Assembly (NCBI GenBank): GCA_015661095.1
Contig: JACVQI010000121.1
Coordinates: 1 to 6,836, forward strand
Direction: 5' to 3'
Length of the DNA stretch: 6,836 nt
Source of the DNA: Gammaproteobacteria bacterium
GTDB taxonomy: Bacteria > Pseudomonadota > Gammaproteobacteria > Eutrophobiales > Eutrophobiaceae
Shown: positions 1-6,185 of the stretch, in pieces
Layout: every line of letters begins with the position of its first letter
Position numbering within the stretch: position 1 is the stretch's first letter
Notes under the pieces: model-generated
What the model was told of the DNA's origin: nothing
The model's input: the letters and a program-made list of their open reading frames with translations, nothing else
Database searches by the model: none
Position numbers and translations under genes: made by a program

Positions 1-531
1 GCGGAATTCATCACCGGTGCCGAAATACAGTCCGGCACAGGCCAGCGGGTCCGAGATATCCCATTGGTAGGTGGGCATGGTAACCGGTTCACGTTCCAGG
101 ATGCTGCCAACCACTGATTTCGATGACCGTGGCAATAACGGCATGTTAAGCCTGAGCCCGGCCGCCCGTACCGCCGGGATCAGTTCCGCGAAGGTTACGC
201 CCGGTTCACACATGGCCACGCGCCGGTCGCGGTCGACGAACTGAATTTTTTTCAGACCGCTCAGGTCGACAATGATCGCGCCGCCCGCACCGGGCACAGT
301 GTCGCCGCGGAAATGCGGTGGGCCGGAACTGATTGGTACCAGCGGGGTATGGGTGGTATTGGCGAGTTTGATGATTTGTTCCACATCCGCTGCCTTGCCG
401 GGTTTGACGATACCAGCCGGCCGCATGTGATTGACGAAACTCAGGTCACCGGCATACTGATCCAGAACCTGGGCCGAGGTATTGATGTTATTCTTGCCGA
501 CTATCGCCGCCAGTTGTTCGACCGCAATCAT
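1..531 (-). CDS. FAD-linked oxidase, PCMH/VAO type (N-terminal part, cut by window edge)
   Basis: The reading frame is open from the ATG at 531-529 to the window edge and gives 177 residues of a flavoprotein N-terminus. A GGAGG ribosome site (540-536) lies 4 nt upstream, and an in-frame TAA (549-547) fixes this start. The FAD-binding PCMH-type fold is visible: a leading segment ending in RPAGIVKPGKAADVEQII (about 37-54), the PP-loop-like PISSG (66-70), a Gly-rich turn before IIVDLSGL (86-93), CEPGVTFAEL (108-117), and SVVGSILERE (139-148), which resembles the SVxGxxLER stretch of vanillyl-alcohol oxidase and p-cresol methylhydroxylase. Such enzymes use FAD to oxidise phenolic or hydroxy-acid substrates and pass electrons to oxygen or a cytochrome. 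The substrate-binding C-terminal half is missing, so the substrate cannot be read, and a GlcD-like lactate/glycolate oxidase remains possible. It lies 185 nt downstream of a URO-D-fold gene and has its own FNR-type promoter. Confidence 0.85.
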   Translation of the reverse strand, partial: MIAVEQLAAIVGKNNINTSAQVLDQYAGDLSFVNHMRPAGIVKPGKAADVEQIIKLANTTHTPLVPISSGPPHFRGDTVPGAGGAIIVDLSGLKKIQFVDRDRRVAMCEPGVTFAELIPAVRAAGLRLNMPLLPRSSKSVVGSILEREPVTMPTYQWDISDPLACAGLYFGTGDEFR

Positions 532-619
532 TATGCCTCCGCTGGGTTATGACTGCTTTGGGATACGATTCAACTCCTGGATTCAGTTTTGTATGGAGAA
601 ATATCGCCCGGGAATGATC

Positions 620-668
620 AACCGGCATTATCTGGATTAAACCGGGGCAGGGATTTGATCTGCATCAA
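620..668 (-). promoter_or_regulatory. FNR/ANR-type class II promoter of the flavoprotein gene
   Basis: A perfect FNR-type palindrome, TTGAT-CTGC-ATCAA on the plus strand, occupies 655-668. Read towards the flavoprotein gene, a 22-nt spacer (633-654) leads to GATAAT (632-627), a five-of-six match to a sigma-70 -10 element. This predicts transcription from about 620, places the box centre at -41.5, and gives an 88-nt leader before the ATG at 531. Class II FNR promoters have exactly this layout. No -35 hexamer is needed in such promoters. ANR, or the NO sensor DNR, bind near-identical sites, so the regulator could be any of these. The start site itself is inferred. Confidence 0.75.
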
Positions 669-716
669 TAATAATGTCTCCTTCCCTGGTTACACCTGAC
701 TCCTAACGACTTTCTA

Positions 717-2069
717 TTATTGCCGGACCACTTCGATGAGGGTGCGCAGGTGCTCGTCAGTGGTGTAATCGACGACAGCGCCGTTGGCAAGTATGAAGCC
801 GCCGGTGTCCGAGAACAGTTCCAGCAGGTCTTGGCAATATTTACGTAATTGGTCGATACTGCCGACCGTCATGAGAGAAGAGGGTATGTTGCCTTTGACG
901 CACTGGTATCCGCCGAGGACCTCTTTGACTTTGCGCATGTCGGTCTGGTCGAAGAACCAGATGACTCGTCCTTTCGGATAGTCGGCAATGATTTCAAGGC
1001 GTTTGTTGTAACTGCCCTCAGCGAACAACAGCGGTACGATACCTTCGTTGTTAAGCCCCTCCATCACCGCTCTCAGTATGGGCCAGTAAAACTTTTTATA
1101 TTGTGCGTCCGACATGAAGACGTCAGCACCCTTGTGCAGGGGGATGGTGACGAAACTGCGGTCCATCCGGTCGCAGGCCTCGACCATATCGTTGATGACG
1201 ATCGGCACCAGTCTTTCGCAGGCCGCAATAAGGTAGTCGGGGCGTTGGTACAGGTCCTTCATGATACCGACCGTGCCGCGCATGACATCACCGATCATGT
1301 CGAACGGTATCGTGGCAAATGGCGGACCGAGCAACATGGGAAAGCCTTCTCCTGTGACGGCGCCCGCAATCTGCTGTGTCGCTTGAAAAGCCTTTATGGC
1401 CTCGTTGCCGGCCTCCATCAGTTTTTGCAGCATCATCTGCACGTCCGGCATGCCGAAGGGCATGACGGCGGGGGCGATGGAAAGGATCTCCGTGATCGAG
1501 GGCAGGCTGGCCATCTTGCGCATCGGCTCCAGCGCGCCGAACACCCTGGGCAGGTAGCGCTTCATCCAGAAGGCGGAAGGATCGCGGATCAGGTAGGGAT
1601 AATCGTCGGCGGTCATGTATTCGCCTTCCTTGGTCTGATACTGGTGGCCGTCCGGCAGGCCATGGCCCGCCCAGGCATAAACCTTGTAATCCAGTATCTC
1701 CCAGACCTTGCCAGGCAGCGGTCCGCTGGGGAATAGCACATCCGGCTGGAATTCGCGATGATAGTCGAGGATCGGCTGCAACAGTTTGTCGTAATGGTGC
1801 AGCACGTCTATTGTTGTCAGGCCTGCGCGTTTGGTCAGATGCATGCCGATGATCGGTATGGCCGGCACGCGCTTCTGGGGGTTTTTTAATTCGATGGCAT
1901 CGCGCAGCACCCGCACCCGTTGCTGATAGGCGACTTTGGCCTCCGGGCTTTTGAAGGCGATATCCACACCCTGTTCCCAGCGATCCAGACGGCATTTGAT
2001 CCTGCCGTCCGCAGTTAACTTGCTCCAGTTTTCTGGCCTGGTAAAACCCGGTATAGGATTTGTATTCAT
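717..2069 (-). CDS. URO-D-fold protein (MtaA/CmuA-like superfamily), zinc ligands absent, copy A
   Basis: This 450-aa protein belongs to the uroporphyrinogen decarboxylase superfamily, which covers haem-pathway HemE and the methyltransferases MtaA/CmuA that move methyl groups between corrinoids and thiols. Family landmarks are EYMTADDYPYLIRDP (150-164), RGTVGIMKDLYQRPD (264-278), PLHKGADVFMS (310-320), FYWP (327-330) and KGNIPSSLMTVGS (392-404). The HemE N-terminal MRQAGRY motif is absent. Where MtaA-type proteins have His-x-Cys-Gly this one has FAEG (349-352), and the distal zinc Cys position reads NGA (429-431), so standard zinc-thiol chemistry is unlikely. It is longer than copy B, mainly through an N-terminal extension and an insert around 190-240. 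No strong ribosome site precedes the ATG. It is divergent from copy B, with an FNR-type box between them, and lies upstream of a flavoprotein gene. The family is clear; the reaction is unknown. Anaerobic demethylation is an inference. Confidence 0.85.
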   Translation of the reverse strand: MNTNPIPGFTRPENWSKLTADGRIKCRLDRWEQGVDIAFKSPEAKVAYQQRVRVLRDAIELKNPQKRVPAIPIIGMHLTKRAGLTTIDVLHHYDKLLQPILDYHREFQPDVLFPSGPLPGKVWEILDYKVYAWAGHGLPDGHQYQTKEGEYMTADDYPYLIRDPSAFWMKRYLPRVFGALEPMRKMASLPSITEILSIAPAVMPFGMPDVQMMLQKLMEAGNEAIKAFQATQQIAGAVTGEGFPMLLGPPFATIPFDMIGDVMRGTVGIMKDLYQRPDYLIAACERLVPIVINDMVEACDRMDRSFVTIPLHKGADVFMSDAQYKKFYWPILRAVMEGLNNEGIVPLLFAEGSYNKRLEIIADYPKGRVIWFFDQTDMRKVKEVLGGYQCVKGNIPSSLMTVGSIDQLRKYCQDLLELFSDTGGFILANGAVVDYTTDEHLRTLIEVVRQ

Positions 2070-2089
2070 TGGATTATATTCTTTATCGA

Positions 2090-2118
2090 GGGGCTATTCA
2101 TAACCCGGATATCGCCCC
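2090..2118 (-). other. Possible leader hairpin of URO-D copy A mRNA
   Basis: GGGGC (2090-2094) and GCCCC (2114-2118) can pair around a 19-nt loop, inside the roughly 98-nt leader predicted for the minus-strand URO-D gene and about 20 nt before its start codon. A GC-rich run (2114-2127) adjoins it and offers alternative pairings. It could affect translation or mRNA stability. The stem is short and the loop long, so this may be chance. It does not resemble a cobalamin riboswitch, which would need a much longer leader. Confidence 0.25.
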
Positions 2119-2131
2119 GCCCCCGCAACAG

Positions 2132-2145
2132 TTGATTGTAATCTT
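2132..2145. promoter_or_regulatory. Degenerate FNR-type half box
   Basis: TTGAT-TGTA-ATCTT matches eight of ten conserved FNR positions; only the last two bases of the right arm deviate. It lies downstream of the predicted minus-strand start site (2168), inside the leader of URO-D copy A, where binding would more likely repress than activate. It may be a relic or chance match beside the perfect box at 2203. Confidence 0.3.
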
Positions 2146-2167
2146 GACAGGTATTAATCGATTTAAG

Positions 2168-2216
2168 CCATTACATCATAGAGATAGTCGCCATGCCAGA
2201 AATTGATTGAGATCAA
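2168..2216 (-). promoter_or_regulatory. FNR/ANR-type class II promoter of URO-D copy A
   Basis: Reading leftward from the perfect box at 2216-2203, a 22-nt spacer (2181-2202) leads to TATGAT (2180-2175), a five-of-six -10 match. The predicted start is about 2168, which puts the box centre at -41.5, the canonical position for FNR acting as a class II activator. The same box serves the opposite promoter. The box and hexamer are seen directly; the start site is inferred from spacing. Confidence 0.75.
2203..2216. promoter_or_regulatory. Perfect FNR/ANR/DNR operator shared by two divergent genes
   Basis: TTGAT-TGAG-ATCAA matches the FNR/ANR consensus TTGAT-N4-ATCAA at all ten conserved positions. 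It lies in the 221-bp spacer between two divergent URO-D-fold genes, with a -10-like hexamer at the correct distance on each side. FNR-family dimers bind such sites when an oxygen-labile Fe-S cluster (FNR, ANR) or haem-NO (DNR) is formed. Both genes are therefore expected to be induced at low oxygen or by NO. Confidence 0.85.
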
Positions 2217-2252
2217 CCTGGGTCATCATCCTGGGCGGCTAGAATGACTGTA
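2203..2252 (+). promoter_or_regulatory. FNR/ANR-type class II promoter of URO-D copy B
   Basis: Reading rightward from the perfect box, a 23-nt spacer (2217-2239) leads to TAGAAT (2240-2245), a five-of-six -10 match. The predicted start is about 2252, the box centre is at about -42.5, and the leader is about 39 nt. CCTGGG occurs twice in the spacer (2217-2222 and 2230-2235); no role is evident. Confidence 0.7.
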
Positions 2253-2290
2253 TTAATGGCCATAATCGTAATCGTACCGGTAACAGTCTA

Positions 2291-3532
2291 ATGACTGTAT
2301 CTCATAACACCCAACTGTATCAGGAACGTCTGCAACGCATCGAGGATGCCGTAGCTCTGCGTGAGAGTGACCGGGTGCCGTTCGTCTATTCCACCAATTT
2401 CTGGTCAGCTAAATATGCCGGCATCACCTTCGAGCAAGCGATGTACGATATCGATCGGTATTTCGATGCGCACAGACAGGTCATCGAACTATTACAACCC
2501 GATGCCTACTCCGCGGTCCTGTTCCCTTTCGGCGTGGCCGTGGAGGGCGTGGATTTCAAACCCATGCGCTGGCCGGGCCACGGCGCGGATCCTAATGCCA
2601 CTTTTCAATACCTGGATCAGGAATTCATGACGGCGGATGAATATGATGATTATATTTTCGATCCGACCGGCTTCTATCTGCACAAATACCTGCCGCGCAT
2701 AGCCGGCAGGTTCAAAATGTTGGAACACTTTCCGGACTTCCCCGCAGCCATGGAATGGGAGGTGGTCGGCGCCGTCAGTGGTTTCGCCCATCCCGAACTG
2801 CAAACCGGTCTTCAGCATCTGTTCAAAGTCGGCGAACAAACCGCGGCCTGTTACCGGAAGCTCGGCGCCTTCGTCCAGGCAATGAACCAGGCCGGCTACC
2901 CCTTGCTGACCGGCGCTTTCTGCAAGGCCCCCTATGATCATTTCATCGATACCCTGCGCGGTTCCAAGGGCGGCATACTCGATATGTACCAGCGCAAGGA
3001 CAAGCTGCTGGCGGCCATGGCCAAGGCGCGGGTACTGCTGCTCCGTAACGTCAAACCGGCGACCGAACGATCAGGTTGCCGTTATGTGTTCTTGCCCCTG
3101 CACTGGGGGCTGGATGGATTCATGTCACCGGATCAGTTCAGGACCTTCTACTGGCCCGAATTGAAAAACATCATCATGAGCCTGATCGAAATGGATCTCG
3201 TTCCCGTCGTCTTCTGGGAAGGAAACTGTACTTCACGGCTGGAAACCATTGCTGACATTCCGCGTGGCAAGGTCATCTACCGGTTTGAGGCGACCGATAT
3301 GTTCAGGGCCAAGGAAGTGCTGGGCAATATCGTTTGCCTGCGCGGCAATGTCCCGGCTTCGATACTGAACACCGGCACAGCGGATGATGTCGATGCCTAT
3401 TGCCGGAAACTTATTCAGACAGTCGGCAAGGGCGGTGGCCTGATACTGGACGGTGCCGCCGGCATCCCGGACGAAGCCAAAGTGGAAAACGTCATCGCCA
3501 TGGCCGAGTCGGTCCGGAAGTATGCAAGCTAG
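2291..3532 (+). CDS. URO-D-fold protein (MtaA/CmuA-like superfamily), zinc ligands absent, copy B
   Basis: This 413-aa protein is a second URO-D superfamily member and a clear relative of the divergent copy A. It opens with YQERLQRIEDAVALRESDRVPF (10-31), the usual N-terminus of MtaA/CmuA-like proteins, which supports this start although no strong ribosome site precedes it. Motifs shared with copy A are WPGHG (94-98), EFMTADEYDDYIFDP (111-125), KYLPRI (132-137), LRGSKGGILDMYQRKD (222-237), PLHWGLDGFMS (269-279), FYWPE (286-290), EGNCTSRLETIAD (310-322), TDM..AKEVLG (335-345) and RGNVPASILNTG (351-362). The methyltransferase zinc motif is replaced by FWEG (308-311), and the late Cys position reads DGAAG (387-391). 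It is not HemE. The two proteins could be subunits of a heterodimer, since HemE is a dimer, or enzymes for two related substrates. The shared FNR box predicts co-expression at low oxygen. No corrinoid protein gene is visible nearby. Confidence 0.87.
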   Translation: MTVSHNTQLYQERLQRIEDAVALRESDRVPFVYSTNFWSAKYAGITFEQAMYDIDRYFDAHRQVIELLQPDAYSAVLFPFGVAVEGVDFKPMRWPGHGADPNATFQYLDQEFMTADEYDDYIFDPTGFYLHKYLPRIAGRFKMLEHFPDFPAAMEWEVVGAVSGFAHPELQTGLQHLFKVGEQTAACYRKLGAFVQAMNQAGYPLLTGAFCKAPYDHFIDTLRGSKGGILDMYQRKDKLLAAMAKARVLLLRNVKPATERSGCRYVFLPLHWGLDGFMSPDQFRTFYWPELKNIIMSLIEMDLVPVVFWEGNCTSRLETIADIPRGKVIYRFEATDMFRAKEVLGNIVCLRGNVPASILNTGTADDVDAYCRKLIQTVGKGGGLILDGAAGIPDEAKVENVIAMAESVRKYAS

Positions 3533-3536
3533 AGCC

Positions 3537-3612
3537 GTAGGTTAGGGTGGGGCGCGAAGCCCAACAGGGAGCTTTAGATAAGTTGGGTTTCATTTCATTC
3601 AACCCAACCTGC
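3537..3612. repeat. Palindromic interspersed repeat (GTAGGTTGGG type) between convergent genes
   Basis: Two half-elements of about 30 bp face each other. The left one begins GTAGGTTAGGGT and ends GAAGCCCAAC (3537-3564). The right one, read on the minus strand, begins GCAGGTTGGGTT and ends GAAACCCAAC (3612-3582). The right half alone forms a hairpin: GTTGGGTT (3582-3589) pairs with AACCCAAC (3601-3608) around an 11-nt loop. The left half holds a shorter GGGC/GCCC stem. Repeats with this sequence occur in many gammaproteobacteria, often after stop codons. Starting 4 nt past one stop and ending 5 nt before the other, it may work as a bidirectional terminator or protect mRNA ends, but there is no U-tract. 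Confidence 0.75.
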
Positions 3613-3617
3613 GTTAA

Positions 3618-4268
3618 CTATTTCAAGTCCGGTGTTTGCATGTCCTGGTGGTGCCAGGCGCGCGTGCGAACGTGGCTGCGGCTCTTGATTCTCCAGCCCG
3701 CCGCAGTCTTCACATAGATATCTTCGTAGCCGCCATCACGCGCCACACTGCCGGGCCCATCCATCCCCAGCGTCACCAGATATACTCTGCCAGTCGCGCC
3801 TTCCGGTGTGGGGGTAATGATATGGTTCACCATGAGATGGCTCCAGCCGTTCCAGGCAACGGCCCCGTCACCCGGAGTGGCCAATGCCCCACGAACCGGC
3901 TTTTTACACCCCTCTGATCCACCACCGGCCGCCCTCGCCAGTTGCTCACGCCCTGCGGCCCGGGCGATCCCTCCTTTACTGAAGCCATCATCGGAATAAT
4001 TGTCGATGAACACACCGTCGTCCGTATACAAATCCGCATAGTCATAGCCATCGTTCGCACAGGTATCGATCGCGTGGGCATAGCGGTTAGCAAGTTGCTG
4101 GATCTCGAAATAATCCAGAGCAGTCAGGGCTTGTGGCGAGGCTGCAGCAGTCGGACTGGTTTCCTGAGCGAATCCCGGCATTGCGGTTAGAAGAACAACC
4201 GCGAATGCGACTGCAGGAAATAAACTTATCTGTATCATCAATCGGGACAATATGCTGTTTGGTTTCAT
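3618..4268 (-). CDS. Exported SnoaL-like / NTF2-fold protein
   Basis: This 216-aa protein has an N-terminal signal peptide: a hydrophobic stretch around 15-30 and a likely signal peptidase I cut after GFA (about 34/35). A low-complexity Ala/Ser/Thr linker follows. Residues about 50-205 form a SnoaL-like domain (NTF2 fold, SnoaL_4-like). Typical stretches are YFEIQQLANRYAHAIDT (53-69), DLYTDDGVFID (79-89), HLMVNHIITPTPEGATGRVYL (starting 144) and DGGYEDIYVKTAAGWRIKSRSH (178-199). The fold covers polyketide cyclases, dehydratases, isomerases and many proteins without known activity. Tyr63, His65, Asp68 and His144 line the places where catalytic residues often sit, but no reaction can be assigned. 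The ATG at 4268-4266 is preceded by a GGGGGA stretch about 9 nt upstream. It converges on URO-D copy B across a palindromic repeat and diverges from the DUF3604 gene, so it is probably monocistronic. Confidence 0.85.
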   Translation of the reverse strand: MKPNSILSRLMIQISLFPAVAFAVVLLTAMPGFAQETSPTAAASPQALTALDYFEIQQLANRYAHAIDTCANDGYDYADLYTDDGVFIDNYSDDGFSKGGIARAAGREQLARAAGGGSEGCKKPVRGALATPGDGAVAWNGWSHLMVNHIITPTPEGATGRVYLVTLGMDGPGSVARDGGYEDIYVKTAAGWRIKSRSHVRTRAWHHQDMQTPDLK

Positions 4269-4294
4269 AGAGTTTTCCCCCGGGATGTTTAATT

Positions 4295-4305
4295 TGTATA
4301 GTATA
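4295..4305 (-). promoter_or_regulatory. Possible -10 region for the SnoaL-like gene
   Basis: On the minus strand TATACT (4305-4300) and TATACA (4300-4295) overlap within an AT-rich run about 27-37 nt before the ATG. AGTATACT (4300-4307) is a perfect 8-bp palindrome. No convincing -35 hexamer is present at either spacing, so the call rests on the -10 match alone. The rest of the 159-bp divergent spacer shows no FNR-type box. Confidence 0.3.
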
Positions 4306-4427
4306 CTTTCCCTGGCAGGAAGTTCTTCTGTTATTACCTTTTGTCTTTAGTAATTGGAACCAACTCAGGTAAGCCCGCGTGCAACCGGGACAGAACTATA
4401 AAAGCAATAAAGTGAGGTAGCAAACCG

Positions 4428-6185
4428 ATGTCCAATCGACCAGGTGAATTTCCGGAATGCAATCGCTGCGTAACTGTCCTCAGCAATTCATATAAACTCA
4501 TCTGCCTGTTGTATCTGGGTGCCGCGTCTGGTATGGCAACTGCCGACGAGACCAAGTTGTATTGGGGCGACGTCCACGTGCACTCAAACTATTCGATCGA
4601 TGCCTATGCAACCGGCAACACCAGTGTAACGCCGGATATGGCTTACCGGTTTGCCAGAGGCTACCCCATCCTCCACCCGAGTCTGCAAACGAAAGTGAAG
4701 ATTGACCGCCCGCTGGATTTCCTCGCCGTGACGGACCATGCCATCAATCTTGGTATAGATGTCATGCTGGACAACAAGGACGCGCTGTTACAGGCGACGG
4801 AATGGGGACGGAAAATGCTGGAGAAGCACGACCAGCCGGGCTGGCAGGGCTTCATGCGCGGTGGCGCCCAGGGAGAAGAACGCGCGCAAATGATGAAGGA
4901 AGTGTTCTCAACGGAAATTCGCCAGTCGACGTGGAAGGACGAGATCGAGGCGGCGGAACAGAACAATATGCCCGGCAAATTCACGACGTTCATCGGTTGG
5001 GAATGGACGGGGATGAACGAGGGCAGGAATCTGCATCGATGTATAATCAGCAATGCAGATGACACGGCGGCGGTTAAATTCATTCCCCTCAGCATGAATG
5101 AGACCAACAAGCCGGAGGAACTCTGGAGTTTTCTGGAAAAAACAGCGACGGAGACGGGCGTTGACTTCGTTGCCATTCCACATAATTCGAATATCTCGGG
5201 CGGACTGATGTTCGATATGGCGGACAGCGGCGGTCTCCCACTAACCGCTGAATACGCCCGGACGCGGATGCGCTGGGAAACGGTGGTGGAAGTGACACAA
5301 ACCAAGGGAACCTCGGAAGTGCGACCGGAACTGGCTACTACGGACGAGTTTGCCGAGTTCGAAATACGCAGAAAATTACTGGCGGGCGCTGCAACACCGC
5401 CCAGTGAGGGTGATTATGTACGTTCGGCCCTGCTGCGAGGACTCGCAATCAATGGTTCGATCGGCGTGAATCCCTATAAATTCGGTTTGATCGGATCCAC
5501 GGACAATCATGTCGGCATCTCGTCGAACCAGGAGAGCGACTTCGTTGGCAAGCTGGCCATGGACGGGTCGCTGAAGGAGCGTTTGCAGCCGAGTCGCCCG
5601 GTCATTTTTCCGGCCTGGGAGATGTCAGCATCCGGTCTGGCCGCGGTCTGGGCCACCGAAAACACACGCCCGGCGATCTTCGCGGCCTTCAAGCGCAAGG
5701 AGGTGTACGGCACTACGGGTACCAGAATCAGTTTGCGCATGTTCGGCGGTTACTCGTTCTCACCGCAAGACGCAGATGCAAAAGATATCGCCACGGTCGG
5801 TTATCGTAATGGCGTTCCCATGGGAGGTGACCTGACCAACGCTCCCCGTGGTAAGGCCCCGGTCTTACTCATTCATGCGGCAAAGGATCCCGAGGGCGCC
5901 AACCTGGATCGCATCCAGGTCATCAAAGGCTGGCTCGATAAGACGGGTAAGACACACGAACATATCTATGATGTCGCATGGTCCGATGCACGCGAACCGG
6001 ATGCCGCCGGTAAAATACCGGCCGTCGGCAATACGGTGGATGTGAGTTCCGCCATGTACACGAACACTATCGGCGCGGCCCAGCTCGCGACAGTCTGGAC
6101 GGACCCGGAATTCGATCCCGGTTTGACGGCGTTTTACTATGCCCGCGTTATCGAGATCCCGACACCCACGTCACTCACTCTATGA
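4428..6185 (+). CDS. Exported DUF3604 protein with PHP-like metal motifs, C-terminus frameshifted
   Basis: This 585-aa protein is a DUF3604 family member. A signal peptide with a long n-region spans residues 1-39 (hydrophobic LICLLYLGAASGMA, likely cut at ATA/DE). GAGG (4414-4417) lies 10 nt before the ATG, and no better in-frame start exists. Family motifs are LYWGDVHVHSNYSIDAYATGN (44-64), RPLDFLAVTDH (94-104), FIGWEWT (188-194), AIPHNSN (249-255) and GLIGSTDNH (353-361). The pattern H50-x-H52, D103-H104, H252 and D359/H361 resembles metal ligands of PHP phosphoesterases, so a periplasmic metal-dependent hydrolase is likely, but no substrate is known. After IPTP (577-580) the frame ends TSLTL and stops at 6183-6185. 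The expected tail continues in another frame after removal of one base near 6168. The product would be about 616 aa without that base. This could be a sequencing error, a recent inactivating mutation or a tolerated truncation. Confidence 0.88.
   Translation: MSNRPGEFPECNRCVTVLSNSYKLICLLYLGAASGMATADETKLYWGDVHVHSNYSIDAYATGNTSVTPDMAYRFARGYPILHPSLQTKVKIDRPLDFLAVTDHAINLGIDVMLDNKDALLQATEWGRKMLEKHDQPGWQGFMRGGAQGEERAQMMKEVFSTEIRQSTWKDEIEAAEQNNMPGKFTTFIGWEWTGMNEGRNLHRCIISNADDTAAVKFIPLSMNETNKPEELWSFLEKTATETGVDFVAIPHNSNISGGLMFDMADSGGLPLTAEYARTRMRWETVVEVTQTKGTSEVRPELATTDEFAEFEIRRKLLAGAATPPSEGDYVRSALLRGLAINGSIGVNPYKFGLIGSTDNHVGISSNQESDFVGKLAMDGSLKERLQPSRPVIFPAWEMSASGLAAVWATENTRPAIFAAFKRKEVYGTTGTRISLRMFGGYSFSPQDADAKDIATVGYRNGVPMGGDLTNAPRGKAPVLLIHAAKDPEGANLDRIQVIKGWLDKTGKTHEHIYDVAWSDAREPDAAGKIPAVGNTVDVSSAMYTNTIGAAQLATVWTDPEFDPGLTAFYYARVIEIPTPTSLTL

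Noticed and set aside
313..552. 79-aa plus-strand open frame at the left end
   Set aside because: It lies opposite the flavoprotein reading frame, which has a ribosome site and family motifs.
618..665. 15-codon minus-strand open frame after AAGGAG (683-678), a possible leader peptide
   Set aside because: Its ATG lies inside the FNR box, the 12-nt spacing is long, and the predicted transcript for the flavoprotein starts further downstream at about 620.
849..1736. 295-aa open frame on the plus strand opposite URO-D copy A
   Set aside because: It is antisense to a clear family member, its translation shows no recognisable domain and is rich in His, Arg and Asp, as expected of a shadow frame.
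2144..2149. TTGACA as a sigma-70 -35 element on the plus strand
   Set aside because: No -10-like hexamer lies at 16-18 nt; the nearest good one on that strand (2240) belongs to the FNR-type promoter.
2070..2168. Cobalamin riboswitch upstream of URO-D copy A
   Set aside because: Considered because of the possible corrinoid link, but the leader is too short and no B12-box-like sequence is seen.
717..3532. Naming either URO-D-fold gene hemE
   Set aside because: The HemE N-terminal MRQAGRY-type motif is absent, both proteins are longer than HemE and there are two divergent copies.
4661..5305. 214-aa open frame on the minus strand inside the DUF3604 gene
   Set aside because: The opposite strand encodes the DUF3604 motifs throughout; this translation is a Ser/Arg-rich shadow without a domain.
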